DNA from: Natronosalvus rutilus
GTDB taxonomy: Archaea; Halobacteriota; Halobacteria; Halobacteriales; Natrialbaceae
Direction of reading: 5' to 3'
DNA: 64,000 nt
NCBI RefSeq assembly: GCF_024204665.1
Contig: NZ_CP100355.1
Coordinates: 2,399,451 to 2,463,450, forward strand
Shown here: positions 8,542 through 16,360 of the stretch, piece by piece
Numbering within the stretch: the stretch's first letter is position 1
Layout of the letters: every line of letters begins with the position of its first letter
Translations under genes and position numbers: made by a program
Notes under the pieces: generated by a model
Databases searched by the model: none
The model's input: only the letters and a program-made list of their open reading frames with translations
What the model was told of the DNA's origin: nothing

Positions 8542-9547
8542 TCAACCGCTATCCATCTCGAAGACCTCAGCACGGAGTTCTCGCTTTTCACCCTGCGTAC
8601 GTGCGTCGTAGTGCTTCTCCAGCGTCTTCGTGCTGACATTCATTCGATCGGAAAGGAGTTCTTTGTTATGTCCTTTGTTCAACCACGCTGTGATGGCACT
8701 CCGGCGAAGAGCATGTGGGGGCACCGACGAGGGACATCGCTGAGCTTGCTCCATCGTCGTTGCTTCGCAAGTTTCGATATCGCGACCGTGGGGACATTCA
8801 CCGGTGTAGTGACAGGGGCGCGTGAGTGCATTGATATTCGCACGAAGATTGGAGTTGACCGGGCGACCGTGTTGAGTAGTGAATAGCGGTTCACGTCCAT
8901 ATTCGTCCGTCACATCGTCTCTGTGCATCTTGACGTAATCATCCAGCACTTCACAGACCCAACCGTGGAGGTTTACCTCTTGTTCCGCTTTGGCCTTGTT
9001 CTTGAGCGGCGTGCCCTTATCGGGTCTGTGATGAACCTCAACATACTGATTATCAGAGTGGTAGTCCTGAAGATCGAGAGTTCGGATTGTTCCGAGACGG
9101 AAACCCGTGTCCCACAACACGGCAAACAATGCGTGACGGAGAGTTGCATACTCGAACTTCTCTAAATATGCAAAGATCTCCTCGGCAATGTCCGGCTCAA
9201 TTTTGTCGTTTCGTGTCTCGTTATCAGGCTTAGGGAGAATCATATTCTCCGCCACGTTTGAGTCTACAACTTCCATGCTCTCTAACCAGCGCACGAACAC
9301 GCGGATCACAGAGAGGTTGTTCTTAAGCGTAATTCATTGATATCATTGTTCTCTCGACGATGTATCTTGAAATCATGAACGTGGAATCCATCAAGTTCTG
9401 AAATATCATCCAGACCGGCCTTATCGGACCACTCCACGAATTGGTTTAGTGCGTATCTATGATTGCGATGGGTAGATCTCGCGACTTCGGGTTTCGTTCT
9501 TTAAGATACCGTTCGACTGCCTTGGTGACCGTCATATTTCGTGTCAT
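8542..9547 (-). pseudogene. Tyrosine recombinase/integrase, frameshifted in the N-terminal domain
   Basis: The intact 3' part (from about 9309 down) encodes the catalytic domain of an XerC/D-like integrase: Arg I in DTGFRLGTIR, the HALRRS box with His and Arg II, and the nucleophile Tyr in LEKHYDAR. The N-terminal core-binding domain is present but in three frames. It starts at the ATG at 9547 (MTRNMTVTKAVERYLKER), shifts near 9491-9494, continues as EVARSTHRNHRYALNQFVEW, and shifts again near 9331-9336 back into the catalytic frame. Both breaks fit loss of one A in a short A-run. Restored length is about 335 residues, normal for haloarchaeal integrases. A sequencing error is the alternative to true decay. 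Confidence 0.82.
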
Positions 9548-9639
9548 TATCGGAATAAATCACCAGACAGTTTGGTTATTGAGGAAGTGGTTACCTTACC
9601 TCCCTTCTGCGGTACGCGAGCGCAGCGAGCGAGGAAGTC

Positions 9640-9665
9640 CGGCAGTTCAAATCTGCCCCAACCCA
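9640..9665 (+). repeat. Right attachment repeat (attR)
   Basis: Perfect 26-base copy of the tRNA-Val 3' end at 7694-7719. Upstream bases also match except for one inserted C. Confidence 0.85.
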
Positions 9666-9765
9666 CTAATTTTGCACCGAACGAATCCGTGAGGCGCAAA
9701 TTCGTTACGCTGGGCAGTTTGAATTAGGCGAGATACGCGCAGCGAAGCGAGCACTTCTCGACGTG

Positions 9766-9785
9766 GTTCAAATCTGCCCAACCCA
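9766..9785 (+). repeat. Degenerate third attachment-like copy
   Basis: Twenty bases matching the T-loop to 3' end of tRNA-Val with one C missing, 100 bp beyond attR. Both 9640 and 9766 copies are preceded by a similar TACGCG...CAGCGA..GCGAG stretch, which suggests duplication of the right boundary or an older insertion. Confidence 0.6.
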
Positions 9786-9953
9786 CCACTTCCATTCCTG
9801 ACGAACGGTGGAACTGTACTCTCCTGACTAGCAGATTCGTCATCTACCTCTCGAGTCGCGACCATCGTAGTCACGGTTGCCACTCGAGCCGTCACCAGTG
9901 ATTGATAGGATGTGAATCGTCTCTCAGCGGCTGGGAACGGTTACGAACATGTG

Positions 9954-9965
9954 CGTGGGAACGCC
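9954..9965 (+). promoter_or_regulatory. Palindromic box A (CGAACATGTGCG) before the ba3 oxidase operon
   Basis: One mismatch from the CGAA-N4-TTCG palindrome repeated through this block. It ends 40 bases before the ATG at 10005, the same offset as the other copies, which also supports that start. Confidence 0.6.
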
Positions 9966-10004
9966 CATGGAACCATTATCCAAATGACCGACAGGGAGAT
10001 TCGA

Positions 10005-10151
10005 ATGACGACACAGTCAGCTGACGAGATACCGTTCATGCAGCGGGTGTACGATCGAATATGGGTGCTCGCCATCCTCGCGTTCGCGTTTTTCCTGTTT
10101 GTCTACGTGATCTGGGGGGTAATCGACGTCTTTTCGGTTCCACTGGGGTGA
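10005..10151 (+). CDS. Small subunit of ba3-type terminal oxidase (48 residues)
   Basis: A 48-residue protein with one transmembrane helix (VYDRIWVLAILAFAFFLFVY, about residues 14-33). It lies 3 bp before the subunit II gene and is therefore translationally coupled with it. Haloarchaeal ba3/cba-type oxidases have such one-helix accessory subunits. The frame is open further upstream, but the ATG at 10005 is preferred for three reasons: a GGGAG purine stretch lies just before it, the longer version is not membrane-like, and the upstream palindrome sits 40 bases away as in the sister genes. Confidence 0.7.
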   Translation: MTTQSADEIPFMQRVYDRIWVLAILAFAFFLFVYVIWGVIDVFSVPLG

Positions 10152-10154
10152 ACC

Positions 10155-10700
10155 ATGACGTCACCAATCAAACCGCCCGAGGGCAACTGGTGGGATCAAA
10201 AGATCAACCGACGCGAGACGGTCTGGCTCGGACTCGGTGGAATCTGGTCGATCATCCTGTTCGGCTGGATGAGCGTCTGGACGCGAACGGGCGACCAGAA
10301 CCCGACCGGCGAAACCTACGAGGTGTCGGCCGAGGAGTTCCGCGAGAAGATGGCCACCTACGAAGACGCGGCCGAAGAGACCGAGGACGGGCTCGTCCCC
10401 GACGGGACGGACGTGTACCTGGCTGGCATGCGATTCATGTGGGACGGCGCTCCAGTCGTCCTCGAGACCGGGGTGGAGTACGACATCCACCTCACTTCCT
10501 ACGACGTCCAGCACGGATTTTCGCTGCGACCCGAAGCAAATCTGAGCAAGCAGATCAACCTGCAGGTGTTGCCGGGCTACGAGTGGGTCGTACCGATGGA
10601 GTTCGACGAGCCGGGCACCTACCACATCATCTGTAACGAGTTCTGTGGCCAGGGACACCGAACCATGCACGGGACGATCGTCGTTACGGAGGGGGTATAG
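10155..10700 (+). CDS. cbaB: Cytochrome c oxidase subunit II (ba3 type, CuA)
   Basis: Accepts electrons from a blue-copper donor and passes them through the binuclear CuA centre to subunit I. The 181-residue protein has one N-terminal membrane anchor (about residues 23-43) and an outward cupredoxin domain. The CuA ligands are visible: His in DVQHGFSLR (about residue 119), then CNEFCGQGH (about 156-164) with two Cys, Glu and His, and a following Met in RTM. The single anchor and short length fit the B family rather than the aa3 type. Its stop abuts the ATG of subunit I at 10701. Confidence 0.92.
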   Translation: MTSPIKPPEGNWWDQKINRRETVWLGLGGIWSIILFGWMSVWTRTGDQNPTGETYEVSAEEFREKMATYEDAAEETEDGLVPDGTDVYLAGMRFMWDGAPVVLETGVEYDIHLTSYDVQHGFSLRPEANLSKQINLQVLPGYEWVVPMEFDEPGTYHIICNEFCGQGHRTMHGTIVVTEGV

Positions 10701-12419
10701 ATGCTGGGTCTCTTCGACAACGACTACGGCCCCGACGGATTTCGAACGTGCTCGGTGACGGGGCTGCGGATCCATCGTTCCGCCGAAAACCCCACCAAGC
10801 TCTTCGCCCTGACGGCAATCGTCGCGCTGCTCGTGGGCGGCATCTTCGCCTTCACCGTGGCGATGACGCGCTGGGAGTTCGTCGGATTGCTCGAGGCAGG
10901 TGACTTTTACACCCATCTGAGCATGCACGCGTGGAATCTGCTGATCTTCTGGATGATCTTCATGGAGATCGCCATCCTCTACGTGGGCGGGCCAATGGTT
11001 CTGGGTCGTCGACTGTCGATCCCGATCCTCGCCAAAGTCGGCTGGGCGACGATGGTGCTCGGCGCGGTGGCGGTCAACTACGGCATCTGGACGACGACCG
11101 CGCCGAACGAAGCACCGTTGCTGACGGCGTACGTCCCCAACCCATCAGAGCCGCTCTTCTACGCGGGTGTGATCGTCTTCCTGCTGGGGGCGACCGTCGC
11201 GGCCCTTCCGTTTTTCGCTACGCTCTGGGTCGAGAAGCGCGAGAATGCGGGCCAGACGCTCCCGCTCGTGACGTTCGCGGCGTTCACTACCGCGGTCATC
11301 GCCGTCGAGGCGATCCTCGGCGGTCTCGCCGCGTTCAGTTACGCGTTCCTCTGGCGAATGGAGATCATCGCCTCGGTCGACGCCGCGATCTACCGTCAGC
11401 TGTACTGGATCGCCGGCCACGGGACCCAGCAGATCAACCTCGTGGCGATGATCGCCGTCTGGTACTTCCTGACCCACGTCGTTGGCGGAGCCGAGGTCGT
11501 CAGCGAGAAGGTCTCGCGGACGGCGTTCATCCTGTACCTGTTCTTCATCAACCTGGGGGCCGCTCACCACCTGCTGTCCGATCCCGCAGTCTCGACCGGG
11601 TGGCGCATCTTCAACACCTCCTACGCGTTCTACGGGGCGACGTTCGCCAGCCTGATTCACGCCTTCGCGATCCCCGCGGGTATCGAGGCCGGACGACGCA
11701 GGCGCGGACTGGGTGGCGGGCTGTTCGGCTGGCTCACCGGCGCGCCCTGGCGCAACCCGATGTTCTCGGCAACGATCTTCTCGATCATCCTGTTCGGGTT
11801 CCTCGGGGGGATCACCGGCGTCATCATGGGGCAGCTCCAGCTCAACATGACCTGGCACAACACGCTCGCCACGGTCGGTCACTTCCACGCAACCGTCGTA
11901 CTCGGCACGACGGTCGCCTTCATGGGGCTGACGTACTTCGTCATCCGGACGCTGTTCATGCGCCAGTTCATCTCGCCGAAACTGGCCTCAGTCCAGCCGT
12001 ACCTCTACTCGGGCGCGATGGCGATCGCGACGCTGATGCTGATGTACGTCGGGATCCTCTACGGCGTCCCCCGTCGAACGACTGAGGTCGTCGAGAACAT
12101 CCCCGGGACCGAATTCAGCCTGAGCGCGGCGGGACCGCTATTCAGCGTCTTTGGCGTGTTCGCCCTGCTGGCGATTGCCGGTGGTGTCCTGTTTCTGGTG
12201 CTCGCCGTCGGCTCCGTCCTGTTCGGCAAGCGCATCGAGCCTGGCGACAACGACGACATCACGCCCGACGGTGGCCTCGCAGCCGACGGCGGCGAGTCCG
12301 TTCACCACTACGAGATGCGCGGGACGTTCGTCCTGTGTCTCGTCTTCCTGACGGCGTTCGTGATCACGTACCTCCTCAACTGGTACCTGCTCAGCCAACT
12401 CTGGAAGATCGGCCTGTAA
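10701..12419 (+). CDS. cbaA: Cytochrome c oxidase subunit I (ba3 type)
   Basis: Catalytic heme-copper subunit that reduces oxygen to water and pumps protons across the membrane. It has 572 residues and about 13 helices. Ligands recognisable by context are the His of THLSMHAWN (low-spin heme), His in IAGHGTQQ (CuB), the HH pair in GAAHHLLSDP (CuB), and His residues in VGHFHATV (high-spin and low-spin heme). The GHGTQQ wording instead of GHPEVY is typical of B-family (ba3) oxidases, which often serve at low oxygen. It is the third gene of the 10005-12419 operon. Confidence 0.93.
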   Translation: MLGLFDNDYGPDGFRTCSVTGLRIHRSAENPTKLFALTAIVALLVGGIFAFTVAMTRWEFVGLLEAGDFYTHLSMHAWNLLIFWMIFMEIAILYVGGPMVLGRRLSIPILAKVGWATMVLGAVAVNYGIWTTTAPNEAPLLTAYVPNPSEPLFYAGVIVFLLGATVAALPFFATLWVEKRENAGQTLPLVTFAAFTTAVIAVEAILGGLAAFSYAFLWRMEIIASVDAAIYRQLYWIAGHGTQQINLVAMIAVWYFLTHVVGGAEVVSEKVSRTAFILYLFFINLGAAHHLLSDPAVSTGWRIFNTSYAFYGATFASLIHAFAIPAGIEAGRRRRGLGGGLFGWLTGAPWRNPMFSATIFSIILFGFLGGITGVIMGQLQLNMTWHNTLATVGHFHATVVLGTTVAFMGLTYFVIRTLFMRQFISPKLASVQPYLYSGAMAIATLMLMYVGILYGVPRRTTEVVENIPGTEFSLSAAGPLFSVFGVFALLAIAGGVLFLVLAVGSVLFGKRIEPGDNDDITPDGGLAADGGESVHHYEMRGTFVLCLVFLTAFVITYLLNWYLLSQLWKIGL

Positions 12420-12479
12420 CCGTTTTCCACCTGCAACCTTCGTCTCTCAACCACCTCCACAACACCACGATATCCAACA

Positions 12480-13190
12480 ATGACCGACCGTACGTCATCA
12501 TCCGTGTACTCGTTCGCCAGCGGTCTGTGCAGACGGACCTGGAACGACGTCCTGAGCGTCTACTATGCCAACACCCCTATCTGGCGAGTGCTGAAGAGCG
12601 TCGGCCTGCTGTTTTTCGGGTTCTTCTGCTGGTCGGCCTCGAATCTGTTGCTCTCGTATCGCCCTTCCTGGTCGTTCCTGTATTTCGTTGCGGCCTACGG
12701 ATTCGCACTCATCGTCTGGGGGCCGCTGACGCACCTGGCCTTGCTCCCGTGGGTGATCCGGCTCCGCCGTACGGCGAACCACCCCCTGACGCGGACGGTC
12801 GCTCGCAAAGGATCGATGCTCAACCTCTCGATCTTCCTGACGATCGTCCTCGTCCTCGGGATAGCTCCAATATCCCCCATGCTGCTCGACTTCGGGACGC
12901 TCGTCGACGACGGAACGGGAAGCCCGGACGTCGACCCCGACCTCGAGTGTACCGTCGTCGACGAACTCGTCGAGTGCTCGCTGTCGGATCCTTCGGGGAT
13001 CGACCACGTGGTCGTCACGTCCGGCGAGGTACACGTCAAAACCGTCGAGGAACCGCCGTACGATTTCGAGATCCGGCGGTCCAATCTCGAGACGGTCCTC
13101 GGTCAGAAGCAGTTCACCGTCGAACTTCGCGACGAGGATGGCGCCACGCTGCGGCGGTACAAACGGACGGTTCCGACAGACGGCGAGTGA
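12480..13190 (+). CDS. Hypothetical membrane protein downstream of ba3 oxidase
   Basis: A 236-residue protein with about three hydrophobic helices (roughly residues 38-58, 66-90 and 115-135) and a C-terminal beta-rich, outward-looking domain of about 95 residues. No family recognised. It follows cbaA by 60 bp on the same strand and may be read through from the oxidase promoter; a role in oxidase assembly would be pure inference. Confidence 0.6.
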   Translation: MTDRTSSSVYSFASGLCRRTWNDVLSVYYANTPIWRVLKSVGLLFFGFFCWSASNLLLSYRPSWSFLYFVAAYGFALIVWGPLTHLALLPWVIRLRRTANHPLTRTVARKGSMLNLSIFLTIVLVLGIAPISPMLLDFGTLVDDGTGSPDVDPDLECTVVDELVECSLSDPSGIDHVVVTSGEVHVKTVEEPPYDFEIRRSNLETVLGQKQFTVELRDEDGATLRRYKRTVPTDGE

Positions 13191-13217
13191 TCGCCAGACG
13201 AGACGCCCGACGTGCGC

Positions 13218-13463
13218 TCATTCGTCACTCGTGAACGACCCTTCACAGCAAATCGAACCCGCAGCGGGAGCGAGCCCAACGACCAGGGTCGTTGCCAGTT
13301 CCTCGATGACGCGCCGCTGTGCCGCGGTCAGCGTCCCGCACTGCTCGAACGTCCGGTAGGCGGTCTCAACCTGCTCGAGTTCCACCGCTTCGACGTATGC
13401 CCACCACTCCTCGGGCGAACAGTTCGCCGCCGGAATCGATCGACCCTCGTCTGTCGACGCCAT
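13218..13463 (-). CDS. Small hypothetical protein with GluTR-dimerisation-like helix
   Basis: An 81-residue soluble protein from the ATG at 13463. The C-terminal half (LTAAQRRVIEELATTLVVGLAP) resembles the helical end of glutamyl-tRNA reductase, where a similar 'LTPEQREVIEALARRLV' pattern occurs; haloarchaea have stand-alone versions of unknown role. A Cys-Cys pair lies near the C-terminus. A CGAACGTGTTCG palindrome sits 40 bases before this start, so it is a likely member of the local regulon. Confidence 0.65.
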   Translation of the reverse strand: MASTDEGRSIPAANCSPEEWWAYVEAVELEQVETAYRTFEQCGTLTAAQRRVIEELATTLVVGLAPAAGSICCEGSFTSDE

Positions 13464-13502
13464 ACCGACGAGAATGCGGAACGACGGTCCAAACCATTTC
13501 GG

Positions 13503-13514
13503 CGAACGTGTTCG
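13503..13514 (+). promoter_or_regulatory. Palindromic box B (CGAACGTGTTCG)
   Basis: Perfect CGAA-N4-TTCG dyad between the divergent genes at 13463 (minus) and 13560 (plus). It lies 40 bases from the first start codon and 46 from the second. Confidence 0.65.
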
Positions 13515-13559
13515 GCCTGATGTCAAGGTTCTATACCGTCCATCTCGTGAGGGGAACCA

Positions 13560-14792
13560 ATGAGCACGGCGATCAAAGCCCGGTGGGCGCGTAGATTCGT
13601 CGCGGTCGGCATCGTGTGGTTCGTGAGCTGGCAGCTCGCAACCGTCGGTGGTGCGGGCCGTCGCGTCGGGGTCGCGCTCGGACTGTACGGCTTCGTCTTC
13701 CACGTCGTCTTCGGCAAGGGGTACAGCCTGCTGCCGTCCTATTTCGATCGAACGCTCGCGTTCCCGAGGGCACCCGCCGTCCACCTGCCCCTGGCTGCCG
13801 TCGGCACGGGCTGTCTCGCCCTCGGTGCGGCCTCGAGCGGCGGAATGGACCTCGGCGTCGGTCCACTGTCCACGGCGACGGGTGAGACGCTGACCGGAAT
13901 CGGCGCCTCCCTCTGGCTCGCGGGGTGTCTGGTCTTCGTCGGCACGATCGGGTGGACGATCCGTGACAACCTCTCGGGGCACGAAACCGGGACCGGAGAC
14001 GCGAACGCCGACCGGCGGTGGGTCGACCGCTACGCGAACGCGTTCGTCCCCGTCGTCGCACTATACGTCCTCGCGGGGGCGACGATCTCCGTCCTGGAGT
14101 GGCTCGAGTTCGACCAGTCCCTCGTCGCGGGCGGGCCACCGGTGACGCACCTCCTCGCGGCAGGTGGGGCTGCCCTGTTGTTATTCGCCGTAGGGTTTCG
14201 ACTCCTCCCGCGATTTCTGGTCGTCTCGCCCCGGACGTGGCTCGTCGCCCTCGTCCTGCCAGCCGGCGCGCTCGGTCCGGCGCTCCTGGCGGGGGACTTC
14301 CTCGGCGACTCGCTCTTTCTCGCCGGCGCAGTGCTCGAGGCGACCGCCCTGGTCGGGTTCGCGCTCGCCTACGTCGACATGTTCTCCCGGAGCGACCGTC
14401 GTCGGGTGGGGTTCTACGCCGTCACCCTCGGCGTCCTCAGCGGGGCCGGCGTGGCCCTCCTCGGTTTGAGTTTCGCCACCGACTGGTTCGGCATCCCCGG
14501 CAATCCCTTCGACGCGCACTACCGGCTGGCGCTCGTCGGGTTGCTCGGCCTGTCCGTCGTCGGCGTGACCTACCAGTTTTACCCGCCGGCTGTCGCCTCG
14601 AGCTCCCTCGTCGACGATCGGACTGCCAGCCTCTCGATCGCGCTGCTCGCCGGCGGTCTCCTCGTCGAAGTCAGTGGCCTGCTCCGCTCGGCTCCAGTGG
14701 TTGAGCACGGTGGTCGCCTCGTCGTTCTCGCCGGCTCGGTCGTGTACGCGACCGTCGTGTTCGCGGTGTTCCTCGAGCGACGAGGGAAGTGA
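13560..14792 (+). CDS. Polytopic membrane protein, possibly heme-copper/NnrS-like
   Basis: 410 residues with about twelve hydrophobic helices and almost no soluble parts. Histidines inside or at the ends of helices (VFHVVFGKGYSLLP at about residue 45, VTHLLAAG at about 195, DAHYRLALVG at about 320) and the LLP words recall NnrS and other relatives of subunit I, but the similarity is only impressionistic. Sharing box B and the neighbourhood with ba3 oxidase and DUF2249 supports a role in oxygen- or nitrogen-oxide-linked respiration. Function not established. Confidence 0.6.
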   Translation: MSTAIKARWARRFVAVGIVWFVSWQLATVGGAGRRVGVALGLYGFVFHVVFGKGYSLLPSYFDRTLAFPRAPAVHLPLAAVGTGCLALGAASSGGMDLGVGPLSTATGETLTGIGASLWLAGCLVFVGTIGWTIRDNLSGHETGTGDANADRRWVDRYANAFVPVVALYVLAGATISVLEWLEFDQSLVAGGPPVTHLLAAGGAALLLFAVGFRLLPRFLVVSPRTWLVALVLPAGALGPALLAGDFLGDSLFLAGAVLEATALVGFALAYVDMFSRSDRRRVGFYAVTLGVLSGAGVALLGLSFATDWFGIPGNPFDAHYRLALVGLLGLSVVGVTYQFYPPAVASSSLVDDRTASLSIALLAGGLLVEVSGLLRSAPVVEHGGRLVVLAGSVVYATVVFAVFLERRGK

Positions 14793-14815
14793 CCGGCGGG
14801 CAGCCCCGTTCGTCA

Positions 14816-14827
14816 CGAACATATTCG
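14816..14827 (+). promoter_or_regulatory. Palindromic box C (CGAACATATTCG)
   Basis: Ends 38 bases before the ATG at 14865. Identical, including the following G, to the box at 15954. Confidence 0.7.
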
Positions 14828-14864
14828 GAGCCGGACGTTTGCCCCTGGCCACCGTATCGAACGT

Positions 14865-15269
14865 ATGGCGACACGAACGACGACCGAGGATCATGCGGAG
14901 GCGACGCAATCGACGACGGTGGAGGTCACCTGTACGGGCCACGTTCGAACCGCCGTCGGTCGACACCGTTTCCCGTTCACCTTCGAGGGGACGACGCTCG
15001 CGGAGTTTCTCGAGGCGTTCTTCGCGGAGTACGACGTCGCGGACCTCCTCATCGCCGAAACGGAAGCCGAATCGACGGCCAGGGGATGGGCTCCAGCACC
15101 CGCCGAACTGCCGGGAACCTGGCGGAAGAATCCCGAAGGCGAGCAGACGCGAGCGTACGCGCGCATTCTGGTGAACGGCCGATTCAACGAGCACAACGAG
15201 GGATTCCAGACGCGACTCGAGGAGGGTGATCGTGTCGCGTTGATGAACCCGTTTATGTTCTGCTGTTAG
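14865..15269 (+). CDS. MoaD/ThiS-like beta-grasp protein ending in Cys-Cys
   Basis: A 134-residue protein. After a 20-residue acidic/threonine-rich start it has the ubiquitin-like pattern: two strands (HRFPFTFEG), a helix (LAEFLEAFFAEY), an ILVNGRFN strand at about residues 104-111, and the terminal LEEGDRVALMNPFMFCC. MoaD and archaeal SAMPs end in Gly-Gly, which is activated for sulfur transfer or protein conjugation; here the last residues are Cys-Cys. It could be a scaffold, a thiol carrier or a non-conjugating relative. Its 3' end overlaps the convergent regulator gene by 4 bp. Confidence 0.75.
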   Translation: MATRTTTEDHAEATQSTTVEVTCTGHVRTAVGRHRFPFTFEGTTLAEFLEAFFAEYDVADLLIAETEAESTARGWAPAPAELPGTWRKNPEGEQTRAYARILVNGRFNEHNEGFQTRLEEGDRVALMNPFMFCC

Positions 15270-15916
15270 GCCTCGATTGGGTCCGGATCGGCAGTCGCGT
15301 CCATGAACGCTTTAACGATTCGTTCTTCGGCCCGGTGAAGGACCTCGCTGCACGTCGAGCGAGCCACGCCGACGGCCTCGGCGAGTTCGTACTGCGTGCT
15401 GGTCCGGGGCGTGTCGTAGTATCCTGCTTCGAGTGCCGTCTCCATCACGCGATACTGCTGGTCAGTCAACAGTTGTGACGTGTCGATATCCGGCGTGATC
15501 GAGTCGACGGCGAACTCGACGCCGAAGGCCTCCAGTTGCGCTCCCAGTTCCGAGAGCCGGTCGTGGGAGGTCGTGATCTCCCAGGTCGCCGTCCCGTCGC
15601 GAATCGTGAACGGCATGCCGACTGGCACGCCCGATTCGCGGGCGGCGTTGAGCAACACCGGGAGTTGCGTCTCGAGCTGGAGCAGTGCGCGGTCGTCCTC
15701 GAGTTGCAGCACCTCGACGTCGGCGACGGTTTCGACGTCGCGAATTGCATCGATCGTCGCCGACGGATCGGGTGCCGTGAGTTCGACGACGGCGGTCCCG
15801 CGGGCGCCGCTCGGGATCGCCGAGAGGATGCGAACCTCCTCGAGCAGGTCGGTCCGTGAGAGGCGAGCGATCCACATCGCCTCGGGAATCGCGATCTGGA
15901 GCGTTGCGCGTGGCAT
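15266..15916 (-). CDS. HTH_10 (bacterio-opsin activator type) regulator
   Basis: A 216-residue transcription factor. The N-terminal part (about residues 1-155) is the sensor-like domain of haloarchaeal Bat-type regulators. The C-terminal HTH_10 domain (LLTDQQYRVMETALEAGYYD...ELAEAVGVARSTCSEVLHRAEERIV, about 150-206) is clear. Relatives include the anaerobic regulators DmsR and NarO. The ATG at 15916 gives MPRATLQIAIPEAM, the standard opening. A copy of the palindrome lies 38 bases upstream, so it is likely autoregulated and the best candidate for the protein that binds all six boxes. Confidence 0.85.
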   Translation of the reverse strand: MPRATLQIAIPEAMWIARLSRTDLLEEVRILSAIPSGARGTAVVELTAPDPSATIDAIRDVETVADVEVLQLEDDRALLQLETQLPVLLNAARESGVPVGMPFTIRDGTATWEITTSHDRLSELGAQLEAFGVEFAVDSITPDIDTSQLLTDQQYRVMETALEAGYYDTPRTSTQYELAEAVGVARSTCSEVLHRAEERIVKAFMDATADPDPIEA

Positions 15917-15953
15917 ACGTCGAATGGGTGGGGACGCGCCCAATAACTGGCGA

Positions 15954-15965
15954 CGAACATATTCG
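15954..15965 (-). promoter_or_regulatory. Palindromic box D (CGAACATATTCG)
   Basis: Perfect dyad 38 bases upstream of the regulator start at 15916, where the TATA box should be. Confidence 0.7.
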
Positions 15966-16008
15966 GTTTCTGGGCCGCGGCGGGGGCGGTTGCTAAACCA
16001 TGGCGAGG

Positions 16009-16020
16009 GGAATATGATCG
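16009..16020 (+). promoter_or_regulatory. Palindromic box E (reverse strand CGATCATATTCC)
   Basis: Two mismatches from CGAACATATTCG. It ends 40 bases before the ATG at 16060. Confidence 0.5.
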
Positions 16021-16059
16021 CCGAAACCCCTACCACGGTGGTTTTCGTACGGTGAACCG

Positions 16060-16293
16060 ATGACGAGCGACGATACCGACCCAGACCGCGTTCTCGACGC
16101 CCGGGAGATCGACGGTGAACCGTTCAGCGACATCATGAGCGAACTCGAGGCGCTCGAGGATGGCGAGACGCTCCTGTTGATCAATAGCTTCGAACCGGCC
16201 CCGCTCTACGGCGTTCTCGAGGGAAAGGGCTTCACCCACGAGACGACCGAGGTTGCCGCGGACGAGTGGGAAGTCCGGATCGAACACGCCTGA
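16060..16293 (+). CDS. DUF2249 protein
   Basis: A 77-residue single-domain protein: VLDAREIDGEP opening, an acidic helix, then LLINSFEPAPLYGVLEGKGF, the typical DUF2249 centre, and a short terminal strand. Such proteins occur next to nitrite/nitric oxide reductase, hemerythrin and oxidase genes in haloarchaea and bacteria; the fold is related to TusA-like sulfur carriers but the TusA cysteine is absent here. A role in metal or nitrogen-oxide metabolism is inferred from such neighbourhoods. Confidence 0.82.
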   Translation: MTSDDTDPDRVLDAREIDGEPFSDIMSELEALEDGETLLLINSFEPAPLYGVLEGKGFTHETTEVAADEWEVRIEHA

Positions 16294-16310
16294 GCCGGAC
16301 TCGAAGTGTG

Positions 16311-16322
16311 CGAATATATTCG
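16311..16322 (+). promoter_or_regulatory. Palindromic box F (CGAATATATTCG)
   Basis: Perfect 12-base palindrome ending 39 bases before the ATG at 16361. Confidence 0.7.
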
Positions 16323-16360
16323 GGACCGATGTCTTCACGCTCGAGGCACTAGTTACGAGT

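Larger units (their letters stand above)
7694..9665. mobile_element. Small decayed integrative element in tRNA-Val
   Basis: About 1.95 kb bounded by two 26-bp perfect direct repeats of the tRNA-Val 3' end (7694-7719 and 9640-9665). Inside are one lipoprotein gene and a tyrosine-recombinase gene pointing toward the tRNA; the latter carries frameshifts. The DNA is AT-richer and its codon use differs from the flanks, both signs of foreign origin. With no replication or packaging genes it looks like a remnant or a minimal satellite of a larger haloarchaeal virus or plasmid. The intact tRNA is regenerated on the left. Confidence 0.82.

Noticed and set aside
9640..9785. Second and third tRNA-Val genes
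   Set aside because: Only the T-arm and 3' acceptor strand are present, with no D-arm or anticodon arm, so these are attachment repeats.
11145..11888. Minus-strand frame of 247 codons under oxidase subunit I
   Set aside because: Antisense to a gene with all heme and copper ligands; charged low-complexity shadow.
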